Positions 16,500 to 23,281 of a stretch of DNA of 27,278 nucleotides are shown here, piece after piece. The DNA is from Bacteroidales bacterium (GTDB lineage: Bacteria; Bacteroidota; Bacteroidia; Bacteroidales; VadinHA17): contig CP070687.1 in assembly GCA_020353115.1 (NCBI GenBank), forward strand, positions 1,005,076 through 1,032,353, in the 5' to 3' direction. Each line of letters begins with the position of its first letter. Within the stretch, counting starts at the first letter, position 1. Under the pieces are notes generated by a model. It ran no database searches and was not told where the DNA came from. It saw only the letters and a list, made by a program, of their open reading frames with translations. The position numbers were made by a program, and so were the translations under genes.

Positions 16500-17135
16500 T
16501 CATTCTTTACAGCACCATACGATAATATAATTGTTTAATTTGAAAAAATGTAGCTCAAACTCTTCCAAATGTTTCATTGTTTGAACTTCCCCATGGATAC
16601 TTCCTTTGTCTGATATTTCAAATGGCTTTATTATCAGGTTTTCCCTGAAATTCAGACTGGGTTTGTCACATAGCTTGTAAAGTACCTCCTTTGCACACCA
16701 GTGAATATACATGTGGTAATTCCGGAATTTTCTGTTTTCCGTAATATATTCGTCAGTATGAATGAACTTATGGGATATTCTATTGATCTTGTCTGACATA
16801 TATTCCATATCGATGCCGACCCGGTTGTTTTTGCTTAATAGGATTGAGGTCAGTTTATATGAGTGGGTTATGCTGATATTGAATGATTTGTCTTTCAGAA
16901 ACGGCTTATGGTCACCATTATAGATTATTCGTGCCGAAGGATCAAGCATGGTGGTCAATAGTGTCCGGACACTTAAAAATTCAATTTTGCGTTCATAATT
17001 CCGGTAACTTTCCAGCGTATTCAATTCATTCTTCTCCAGATCAAGGTGTGATTTAAGATCATCGTAGTCTTCGGTGGTCTCCCATAATCCGAGCTTACAA
17101 CCTTTACCCATATGCTTTTCTAAGAGTAATCCCAT
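16500..17135 (-). CDS. 4'-phosphopantetheinyl transferase superfamily protein
   Basis: 211 residues. Diagnostic motifs of the Sfp/AcpT type are present in order: NISITHSYKLTSILLS (about 90-105), VGIDMEYM (magnesium-binding D and E, about 108-115) and HWCAKEVLYKL, the WxxKEA-like motif (about 145-155). Two Sfp-style half domains fit the length. The enzyme moves the phosphopantetheine arm of CoA onto a serine of an acyl, peptidyl or aryl carrier protein. No carrier protein or synthase is encoded in this window, so the target may be the general fatty-acid ACP or a remote gene cluster. It precedes the GGGPS gene, suggesting a shared lipid role, but this is inference. A TATTTTTG box lies 43 nt upstream of the ATG. 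Confidence 0.9.
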   Translation of the reverse strand: MGLLLEKHMGKGCKLGLWETTEDYDDLKSHLDLEKNELNTLESYRNYERKIEFLSVRTLLTTMLDPSARIIYNGDHKPFLKDKSFNISITHSYKLTSILLSKNNRVGIDMEYMSDKINRISHKFIHTDEYITENRKFRNYHMYIHWCAKEVLYKLCDKPSLNFRENLIIKPFEISDKGSIHGEVQTMKHLEEFELHFFKLNNYIIVWCCKE

Positions 17136-17177
17136 TTCTTTTTTACCCCCGGTTTCTGATATAAATCAGCTGGAAAG

Positions 17178-17185
17178 CAAAAATA
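17178..17185 (-). promoter_or_regulatory. Bacteroidota -7 promoter box for the PPTase-GGGPS pair
   Basis: On the minus strand TATTTTTG matches TAnnTTTG and is followed by C, as at other promoters in this window. A well spaced -33 box is not evident. Confidence 0.5.
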
Positions 17186-17230
17186 AAAGCAATTTACACA
17201 ATTTTTGTTAACCTCTTTTTACGTTGTCTG

Positions 17231-17851
17231 TTAAAGATCCTGCCACTCGAGCGTTTCAATCAGATGCACGATATCTTCGCGGAAAAACTCGATTACAGGC
17301 AATAGCGAATCGGAATTCGGCTGAAGCGTAAAATATAATGCTCCCCGGATAAAATGATGAACACTATCCGTCAGATAAAATTGTACAGCTGATGCAGCAT
17401 CACCGGTTATATCATACATCATTCCGTATACACGGGCTTCGTCATCAAGGAATAACCGTTCATTAATGGATTGTGCCTTAATAGAATGTTTATACGCCAG
17501 GGTATGAGAATCTTCCAGCAGAGTCCGGATATTGTTTGATACGGGTTTATAGCTGATATGAATTTTCCCGAGATATTCGGGGAATTCAATATTTATCCAG
17601 CAAGGTTCAGACAAATAATCGATATCAGGTTCGATTTTCCCGTATACGGGATATTCAAAAGTATACGGACAACTATCATGGTAAGGGATATATTGTTTTT
17701 CCGGGAAATCGATCCTGAAATACCCTCTTGGCTTGGGAGTATTGCTTCTTCTGCAACCGGAATATGCAATTACAGCCAAAAGTAACAACCCCGGAAAAAA
17801 AAGGCTGGGAACGGACTGTCGGCTATTTCTTCTTGAAGTTATCTCTACCAT
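17231..17851 (-). CDS. gldD: Gliding motility lipoprotein GldD
   Basis: 206 residues. The N-terminus is a lipoprotein signal (basic SRRNSRQ, hydrophobic FFPGLLLLAVIAYSGC, lipidation cysteine C33), so the protein should be membrane-anchored in the periplasm. The family signature PKPRGYFRIDFPEKQY follows directly. GldD is required for gliding in Flavobacterium johnsoniae and is linked to the GldE membrane protein; its biochemical task is not known. The start ATG overlaps the end of gldE by 29 bp in another frame, a tight arrangement that suggests translational coupling. The order gldE-gldD downstream of mutY and ssb is a common Bacteroidota arrangement. Its presence does not prove that the organism glides. 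Confidence 0.93.
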   Translation of the reverse strand: MVEITSRRNSRQSVPSLFFPGLLLLAVIAYSGCRRSNTPKPRGYFRIDFPEKQYIPYHDSCPYTFEYPVYGKIEPDIDYLSEPCWINIEFPEYLGKIHISYKPVSNNIRTLLEDSHTLAYKHSIKAQSINERLFLDDEARVYGMMYDITGDAASAVQFYLTDSVHHFIRGALYFTLQPNSDSLLPVIEFFREDIVHLIETLEWQDL

Positions 17852-19211
17852 CGGATAACGTATCGGGTATGGTTACTTTTATCTTGTTAATCCTGCGGTT
17901 ATCCGCTGAAACAATCATAAAAGCAAAATTGCCATATTTTATAGTTTCATTCTTTTTTGGGATCCGTCCTTTTATCTCAAGGATCAGACCAGCAAGCGTA
18001 TCGGCATCGCCCTTTATTTCATCAAAAATATCGTATTTTGAATCCGTTATCTTATAGAAGTCGTTCAAAAGGGTTTTTCCTTTGAAGAGATAGGTTGAGT
18101 CATCGAGTTTTGTATAGACAGCTTCGTCTTCATCGGATTCATCTGTAATTTCACCTACGATTTCTTCCAGAATATCTTCCAGCGTGACAATCCCGTGCGT
18201 TCCTCCGTATTCGTCCACAACAACCGCCATATGAATTTTTTTGGACTGGAATTCCTCCAGCATGTCGTTTATCTTTTTTGTCTCAGGGACAAAGTGTGGA
18301 GGACGGATAAGCGACTGCCATTTGAATGAATCCGGTTTATGTAAATGAGGCAACAAATCTTTTATGTATAAAATCCCTCTGATATTATCAAATGATTTTT
18401 CAAAGATCGGTATCCTTGAATATCCGGAATCGATGATCTGTGGTAACAGGTTTCGAAACGGGGTTTTAATCTCAATGGCAAAGACGTCAACCCTGGATTT
18501 CATAATCTCTTTTACGTCAATATTTCCGAACTGAACAATTCCCTTCAGAATTTTCTCATCTTCTTCGATCTCGGTCGATGGAAGATCGAGAGCATCGGAG
18601 AGATCATCCATTGATATATTCAGTTTTTTCTTTATCAGTCTTTTCCTGACAATGGAGGTTGAGAAGATAAGGACCGAGCTTACGGGCCGTAAGACCTTTT
18701 CTATGAAAAAGAGGGGATAAGACATTACCAGTGAGAAACGAACAGCATAATGGGTTGCATAAATCTTAGGCAGGATCTCTCCAAATAACAGAAGGAAGAA
18801 AGTGACGAGAATAACCTGAAATATGAAACCGAAAACCGGTGTCCGGGAGAAATCAATTATCGAGAATGCAAGCGGTTCGGAAGTTGGTTCATAGACGAAA
18901 AAAAGAGTGGAAATGATTACTATTCCGACATTTATAAAATTATTGGCAACTAAAATGGTTCCAAGCAACCTTTCCGGAATATCGTACAATCGCAGAACAA
19001 TCCGTGACCGTTTCGATGCCTTTTCTTTTAAATCCTGCAAATCTGAAGGACGCAAAGAGAAATAAGCAACTTCCGATCCGGAAACGAGTGCAGAGAAAAA
19101 AAGAAGGATAAAAAATACCAAAAGCAAAATAAGTGTGCTTATCGAAAAGGGGTACAATGCAATATCGATATTAGCAAGGGCTGCTAACGCGTAAGGGTCT
19201 TCCGTTTCCAA
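17823..19211 (-). CDS. gldE: GldE, DUF21/CBS/CorC-domain membrane protein
   Basis: 462 residues. A DUF21/CNNM transmembrane domain covers about 20-190, with hydrophobic helices STLILLLVFFILLFFSALVSG, LLGTILVANNFINVGIVII and FGFIFQVILVTFFLLLFGEILPKIYA. A CBS-domain pair follows (about 230-355, IVQFGNIDVKEIMKSRVDVFAI... and MAVVVDEYGGTHGIVTLEDILEEIVGEI), then a CorC/HlyC-type C-terminal domain (about 375-455). Related proteins (CorC, CNNM) handle magnesium or other divalent ions; GldE was identified as partly suppressing or supporting GldD function in gliding. It lies 31 bp after ssb with no promoter seen between them, so ssb-gldE-gldD are likely one transcript. Confidence 0.93.
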   Translation of the reverse strand: METEDPYALAALANIDIALYPFSISTLILLLVFFILLFFSALVSGSEVAYFSLRPSDLQDLKEKASKRSRIVLRLYDIPERLLGTILVANNFINVGIVIISTLFFVYEPTSEPLAFSIIDFSRTPVFGFIFQVILVTFFLLLFGEILPKIYATHYAVRFSLVMSYPLFFIEKVLRPVSSVLIFSTSIVRKRLIKKKLNISMDDLSDALDLPSTEIEEDEKILKGIVQFGNIDVKEIMKSRVDVFAIEIKTPFRNLLPQIIDSGYSRIPIFEKSFDNIRGILYIKDLLPHLHKPDSFKWQSLIRPPHFVPETKKINDMLEEFQSKKIHMAVVVDEYGGTHGIVTLEDILEEIVGEITDESDEDEAVYTKLDDSTYLFKGKTLLNDFYKITDSKYDIFDEIKGDADTLAGLILEIKGRIPKKNETIKYGNFAFMIVSADNRRINKIKVTIPDTLSDGRDNFKKK

Positions 19212-19242
19212 ACCGATTGATATTGATTACGAAAATAACTGA

Positions 19243-19674
19243 TTAAAAGGGCAAGTCATCTGTTTCATCCGGAATTTCATCAAGCTTTTCCGTATCTTCT
19301 ACCTGATCTTCCTTATCGGGTGGAGTTGCAGAACCAGCATCGTCGCTCCGTTTGCCAAGCATTTGCATGTTATCTCCAACAATTTCAGTTGTGTATCGTT
19401 TATTGCCATCTTTGTCATCCCATGCCCGTGTCCTGATTTTTCCTTCGATGTATAATTGAGTACCTTTTTTGACAAATTTTTCGGCAACTTCTGCTAATCC
19501 TCTCCAAAGTACAATATTATGCCATTCGGTCGTTGTTACCTTTTCACCGCTTTTATTCCGGTAGGTTTCACTTGTGGCAAACGGAAAATTTGCAACGGCT
19601 ACCCCGTTTTCCAGATACCTGACTTCCGGATCTTTTCCAACATTACCAACTAGAATTACCTTGTTTATTGACAT
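19243..19674 (-). CDS. ssb: Single-stranded DNA-binding protein
   Basis: 143 residues from ATG 19674 (MSINKVILVGNVGKDPEVRYL). An earlier in-frame ATG would add 22 hydrophobic residues and overlap mutY, and it lies before the promoter box, so I reject it. The OB-fold covers about 1-110 (GNVGKDPEVR, VANFPFATSE, EWHNIVLWRGLAEVAEKFVKKGTQLYIEGKIRTR), followed by a flexible acidic tail ending DETDDLPF, the conserved tip that recruits replication and repair proteins. It binds single-stranded DNA as a tetramer during replication, recombination and repair. It is placed between mutY and gldE, with its own promoter in the end of mutY. Confidence 0.96.
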   Translation of the reverse strand: MSINKVILVGNVGKDPEVRYLENGVAVANFPFATSETYRNKSGEKVTTTEWHNIVLWRGLAEVAEKFVKKGTQLYIEGKIRTRAWDDKDGNKRYTTEIVGDNMQMLGKRSDDAGSATPPDKEDQVEDTEKLDEIPDETDDLPF

Positions 19675-19697
19675 ACTTATATAAGTTAAATTCAAAG

Positions 19698-19727
19698 CAA
19701 AAGTAAGAAAAATAACCCGTTTTTCAA
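19698..19727 (-). promoter_or_regulatory. Promoter of ssb inside the 3' end of mutY
   Basis: On the minus strand TACTTTTG (19705-19698) matches TAnnTTTG, and TTG (19727-19725) lies 19 nt upstream, the consensus spacing. The -33 part overlaps the mutY stop codon. The ATG of ssb is 23 nt downstream. Confidence 0.6.
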
Positions 19728-20782
19728 TGTTTGAATGCATATGAGGATAAGAAATTGTGGATCGGTTTTGGCACGGCCGGTTTGTTTCTGCCGGATAGGT
19801 TTACCCATTTATAATCCTTTGAATGAAATCCTGAAAAATGCTCCGGTTGAAGGATGAAAAACCTGATATGGATAATCTGATGACTCAAAACATGTTTGAA
19901 TACCGGTGTTACCTCCTGAACTGGCGGACCTGTATCTTTGAAATGGTATTTCCATTCTTCGGAGGCTATTATACCGGCCGGATCTTCTAAAGCAGGGGTT
20001 TCGATCACAGGGAAGTCGTATAAATATTTCCAGATGTCTTTCCCGTTTCTTTTTCTCATTAAAATGGAATTTCCGGACCGTACGACAAGATAGTTGAAAT
20101 AACGCTGAGCCTTCTTCACCCTTTTCTTTTTTACCGGTCGGTTTTTTACGTTATTGTTGAGGAATGAAAGGCATTCGTTACGTAGAATACAGTTATTGCA
20201 ATCCGGATTCTTAATTACACAATGGAGAGCTCCGAATTCCATCATAGCCTGGTTATGCAGCCCCGGCCGTTTCGGATCCAGTATCCTTTCTGCAATCTCT
20301 CCTGTTACCTTTTTTGCTTTTGCCGTTCCTATCTCATAAGGCAGGTTGAATAATCTGGCGATGACCCTGAATACATTACCATCAATGAGCGGAACCGGTT
20401 CCTGAAATGCAATCGATGCGATGGCTGCAGCAGTATATTCTCCGATCCCCCTGATCCGGATCAGTTCACGGTAGGAATCTGGTATCTCTCCTCCCAACTC
20501 CTTCATTATATGTTGTGCGGCTTCATGCAAATATACCGCCCGGGAATAATATCCCAGTCCCTGCCATAACCGCATTACCTGGTCTGTTGTAGCCCGGGCA
20601 AGAGAGTGTACATCAGGGAAAGCTTTTATAAACCGTTCATAATAACCCAAACCTTGAACGACCCTGGTCTGTTGCAATATGATTTCGGACACCCAGATCT
20701 TATACGGATCCGCCGTTTCTCTCCATGGAAGCTCTCTTTTGTTGGAGATATACCACGCAGTGATTTCACCACTGAAATTCAT
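19724..20782 (-). CDS. mutY: A/G-specific adenine glycosylase MutY
   Basis: 352 residues from ATG 20782 (MNFSGEITAWY); an upstream ATG at 20833 would add 17 residues that match nothing in the family. The glycosylase core has catalytic E33 (WVSEIILQQTRV), the helix-hairpin-helix RIRGIGEYTAAAIAS (about 109-123) and catalytic D134 (PLIDGNVFRV). The four-cysteine iron-sulfur loop is intact (C-x6-C-x2-C-x5-C, CVIKNPDCNNCILRNEC). The C-terminal NUDIX-like domain that recognises 8-oxoguanine covers about 240-345. The enzyme removes adenine mispaired with 8-oxoG, preventing G-to-T changes. It is divergent from the HU gene and is followed by ssb. Confidence 0.96.
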   Translation of the reverse strand: MNFSGEITAWYISNKRELPWRETADPYKIWVSEIILQQTRVVQGLGYYERFIKAFPDVHSLARATTDQVMRLWQGLGYYSRAVYLHEAAQHIMKELGGEIPDSYRELIRIRGIGEYTAAAIASIAFQEPVPLIDGNVFRVIARLFNLPYEIGTAKAKKVTGEIAERILDPKRPGLHNQAMMEFGALHCVIKNPDCNNCILRNECLSFLNNNVKNRPVKKKRVKKAQRYFNYLVVRSGNSILMRKRNGKDIWKYLYDFPVIETPALEDPAGIIASEEWKYHFKDTGPPVQEVTPVFKHVLSHQIIHIRFFILQPEHFSGFHSKDYKWVNLSGRNKPAVPKPIHNFLSSYAFKH

Positions 20783-20862
20783 CGTAACCGGTTGATTCAA
20801 AAAAAATTGTTCTAAATAAATAAAAATTTGCACAACTATTTCTTTTATTTTTCAAAATCTTT

Positions 20863-20870
20863 TATATTTG
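20863..20870 (+). promoter_or_regulatory. Bacteroidota -7 promoter box for the HU gene
   Basis: TATATTTG at 20863-20870 followed by C, 52 nt before the ATG. The surrounding 80 bp are very AT-rich, as expected for a highly expressed gene. The -33 region (TATTTC near 20837) is weak. Confidence 0.6.
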
Positions 20871-20922
20871 CAATCCTGATATAGATAACTTTGTAATTAA
20901 TTGATAACTAAAGAATTTAAAA

Positions 20923-21210
20923 ATGACTAAAGCAGACATTGTAAATGAGATTTCGAAAAATACCGGAATTGAGAAAGTAACGGTTCAGAAGACAGTTGAA
21001 GCTTTTATGGAAACTGTAAAGGATTCTCTGGTTAGGGATAAGAATGTTTATCTCAGAGGATTTGGTAGTTTTATTGTTAAAAAAAGAGCAAAGAAAACCG
21101 CCAGGAATATTTCAAAGAATACCACAATCATCATTCCTGAACACTTTATTCCTTCCTTCAAGCCTGCTAAAACGTTTGTTAACAAAGTAAAGAATAATGT
21201 AAAAAGGTAG
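20923..21210 (+). CDS. HU family DNA-binding protein
   Basis: 95 residues, the usual HU length. The helical N-terminal half (MTKADIVNEISKNTGIEK...VEAFMETVKDSL) forms the dimer. The beta-arm region follows, with the signature GFGSFIVKKRAKKTARNISKNTTIIIPEHFIPSFKPAKTF, where the proline in IPEH marks the intercalating arm tip. HU dimers bend and compact DNA. The arm is somewhat divergent from E. coli HU but typical of Bacteroidota. The gene precedes the small Cox24-like gene and the RNase E/G gene, a common order in this phylum. A weak hairpin overlaps its stop codon. Confidence 0.95.
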   Translation: MTKADIVNEISKNTGIEKVTVQKTVEAFMETVKDSLVRDKNVYLRGFGSFIVKKRAKKTARNISKNTTIIIPEHFIPSFKPAKTFVNKVKNNVKR

Positions 21211-21225
21211 GCACATTACCTTTTT
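21201..21225 (+). terminator. Possible weak terminator after HU
   Basis: AAAAAGGTA (21201-21209) pairs with TACCTTTTT (21217-21225) around a 7-nt loop; the left arm contains the HU stop codon. The right arm ends in five T residues. The stem has only three G-C pairs, so termination would be partial at best. Confidence 0.35.
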
Positions 21226-21235
21226 GGATTTACTG

Positions 21236-21243
21236 TATTTTTG
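21236..21243 (+). promoter_or_regulatory. Possible promoter box directly before the Cox24-like gene
   Basis: TATTTTTG matches TAnnTTTG and ends only 5 nt before the ATG at 21249. With the usual -7 position, transcription would start at or within a base or two of the ATG, giving a leaderless or nearly leaderless mRNA. The -33 region is not clear. Confidence 0.4.
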
Positions 21244-21248
21244 TCGGC

Positions 21249-21341
21249 ATGCCAAGCGGAAAGAAGAGAAAGAGACATAAAATGTCAACGCACAAGCGGA
21301 AGAAGCGCTTAAGAAAAAACAGACACAAGAAGCGGAAATAA
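21249..21341 (+). CDS. Cox24/mS38-like small basic peptide (AURKAIP1/COX24 domain)
   Basis: A 30-codon gene, too short for ordinary gene finding. The product is almost entirely Lys, Arg and His: MPSGKKRKRHKMSTHKRK, then KRLRKNRHKKRK. This matches the conserved pattern of the AURKAIP1/COX24 domain (KRKRHKMxxHKRKKRLRKNRHK), known from mitochondrial small-subunit protein mS38 and from very small proteins annotated in Bacteroidota. I expect a ribosome-bound peptide that inserts into rRNA, as mS38 and mycobacterial bS22 do; this is inference from the family. It lies between HU and the RNase E/G gene on the same strand, which fits a translation/RNA-metabolism neighbourhood. The start is fixed by the ATG following TATTTTTG; the TAA stop is at 21339-21341. 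Confidence 0.85.
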   Translation: MPSGKKRKRHKMSTHKRKKRLRKNRHKKRK

Positions 21342-21382
21342 TATTTTCCGTTATTCTAACCTCATACATGAAAAAATGTTAC

Positions 21383-21419
21383 AATAAACCTAAAGAGCAA
21401 TCGGTTCTTTAGGTTTATT
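21383..21419 (+). terminator. Perfect 14-bp hairpin between the Cox24-like gene and the RNase gene
   Basis: The arms 21383-21396 and 21406-21419 pair at all 14 positions (AATAAACCTAAAGA with TCTTTAGGTTTATT) around a 9-nt loop. Only a broken T-run (TTTATTCTGTTT) follows. It could end the small gene's transcript, or it could be a leader hairpin of the RNase E/G mRNA, whose GTG start is 50 nt downstream. Confidence 0.6.
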
Positions 21420-21469
21420 CTGTTTGGGGATACCAAAATGAATTTCTTATTATCCTACAATTTGATGGA

Positions 21470-23026
21470 GTGGAGACCAAGGATCTGGTAATCAATGTAA
21501 CTTCCTCTGAAATTGCCATAGCCCTTCTTGAAAATAGACGACTAGTTGAACTTAATCAGGAAAAAAGCAATATTCAGTTTGCTGTTGGTGATATTTACCT
21601 GGGTAAGATAAAGAAAATCATGCCCGGTTTAAATGCGTCGTTTGTGGATGTCGGATATGAAAAGGATGCTTTTTTACATTACCTCGACCTCGGAGCTCAG
21701 TTCAAATCCCTTGACAAATATACTCACCTGGCACTTCTCAAGAAGGGAAGATTACCTGCGTTCAATAAATTCAGACCCGAACAGGATATTGAAAAGGAAG
21801 GTAAAATATCGGATGTTCTCAGACAAGGAAAGTCAATAGTGGTGCAGATAACCAAAGAACCTATCTCCACGAAAGGTCCCCGTCTTAGCTCGGAGATTTC
21901 ATTAGCGGGCAGAAATCTGGTTTTGATTCCCTTCTCAGATAAAGTATCCGTTTCGCAAAAGATAGAATCTGTTGAGGAAAAGAACAGGTTAAAAACCTTG
22001 CTTCAAAGTATTAAGCCGCAAAATTACGGCGTGATCGTAAGAACCGTTGCCGAAGGGAAAAAAGTAGCCGTTCTGGATGCTGAACTTAGAAGCCTGGTTA
22101 AAAAATGGGAAAGCGCTGTAGGACAGCTTAAAGAGGTTACTCCACCCAGACTGATCATTAGTGAACTTAGCAGAACCTCGGCAATATTAAGGGATATTTT
22201 AAATGTTTCATTCAACAGCATTCATGTAAATAGTAAACCCCTTCAACAGGAAATTAGGGATTACATCGTTACCATTGCTCCTGAAAAGCAAAAAATAGTT
22301 AAGTATTACAAAGGTAAAGCGGATATTTTTGACCGCTTTGGTGTCAACAAACAAATCAAAAGCCTATTTGGAAGAACCGTATCATTTAAAAATGGAGCTT
22401 ATCTGATTATCGAGCATACAGAAGCCCTACACGTGATAGATGTAAACAGCGGTACCAGATCAAAATCGGGTGACAACCAGGAAACAAATGCACTTGAAGT
22501 CAATCTTTCAGCGGCAGAAGAAATTGCCAGACAACTGCGCCTACGGGATATGGGTGGTATTATCGTGGTTGATTTTATCGACATGCAAACACCGGAAAAC
22601 AAGCAGATGCTTTTTGAAAAAATGAAGGAGATAATGGCATCCGACCGGACAAAACACAATATACTGCCTCTTAGTAAATTCGGATTAATGCAAATTACAA
22701 GACAACGCGTCCGTCCTGAGATGAATATTGAAACGATAGAAAAATGCCCGTCTTGTAATGGCACAGGCGAAATTTCTCCATCCATCCTTTATACGGACGA
22801 ACTGGAAAAAACAATAGGATCTGCGGTCGGGAAATATAAACTGTCCAGAATTACAATCAAAACCCATCCCTATATAGCGGCATACCTCGAAAAAGGCTTC
22901 CTTTCTGTTAGGAAACGCTGGAGCAAGAAGTACAAATGTACCATAAAAGTGATGGGGGTACAATCGTATAACTTCCTTGAATTCCACCTGTTCGATAAAT
23001 TCGGTGATGAAATAATCGATCTTTAG
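21470..23026 (+). CDS. rng: Ribonuclease E/G family protein
   Basis: 518 residues with GTG as start at 21470; no in-frame ATG precedes it after the TAG at 21410, and the first residues (METKDLVINVTSSEIAIALLE) align with the normal start of Bacteroidota RNase G. The S1 RNA-binding domain is at about 38-130 (GDIYLGKIKKIMPGLNASFVDVGYEKDAFLHY). The catalytic DNase I-like subdomain has the two magnesium aspartates in LHVIDVNSGTRS (about residue 324) and IIVVDFIDM (about 367), and the zinc-link CPSC lies near residue 424. It lacks the long C-terminal degradosome scaffold of E. coli RNase E, so it is RNase G-like in size. It cuts single-stranded RNA in rRNA maturation and mRNA decay. A strong hairpin lies in its leader. 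Confidence 0.94.
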   Translation: METKDLVINVTSSEIAIALLENRRLVELNQEKSNIQFAVGDIYLGKIKKIMPGLNASFVDVGYEKDAFLHYLDLGAQFKSLDKYTHLALLKKGRLPAFNKFRPEQDIEKEGKISDVLRQGKSIVVQITKEPISTKGPRLSSEISLAGRNLVLIPFSDKVSVSQKIESVEEKNRLKTLLQSIKPQNYGVIVRTVAEGKKVAVLDAELRSLVKKWESAVGQLKEVTPPRLIISELSRTSAILRDILNVSFNSIHVNSKPLQQEIRDYIVTIAPEKQKIVKYYKGKADIFDRFGVNKQIKSLFGRTVSFKNGAYLIIEHTEALHVIDVNSGTRSKSGDNQETNALEVNLSAAEEIARQLRLRDMGGIIVVDFIDMQTPENKQMLFEKMKEIMASDRTKHNILPLSKFGLMQITRQRVRPEMNIETIEKCPSCNGTGEISPSILYTDELEKTIGSAVGKYKLSRITIKTHPYIAAYLEKGFLSVRKRWSKKYKCTIKVMGVQSYNFLEFHLFDKFGDEIIDL

Positions 23027-23225
23027 AATCCCCGGGAACCGGTTCCGTATTGTCTCCTGCACGACAGTTAAACAGGAAACCGCTTCCTATAATTGTTCTT
23101 CGGTTCAGGTGATAAACAATTAACCGAAAATTCATGGTGTAGAAGGTTTGAAAATCAAGAATATAAACATTCTGCATCCGGATTGATAATAAGAACTGAA
23201 CTAACGGCAGGTTGTTAATACCAGT

Positions 23226-23255
23226 TTTGTATTGGCAACATATTTCATATTTTTG
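23226..23255 (+). promoter_or_regulatory. Promoter of the dsbD-like gene
   Basis: TTTG at 23226-23229 and TATTTTTG at 23248-23255 are separated by 18 nt, close to the Bacteroidota consensus TTTG-N19-TAnnTTTG. The ATG is 26 nt downstream. This is the best-formed promoter in the window. The rest of the 255-bp gap before it holds a GGAACCGGTTCC palindrome just after the RNase stop and no gene. Confidence 0.65.
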
Positions 23256-23281
23256 TAGCCGGATTTTAAAAATATCCGATA

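Noticed and set aside
19675..19740. Upstream ATG for ssb
   Set aside because: The added residues are not part of the SSB family, overlap mutY and lie across the promoter box.
23034..23050. GGAACCGGTTCC palindrome as a terminator of the RNase gene
   Set aside because: It has no loop and no T-run, and could be chance.
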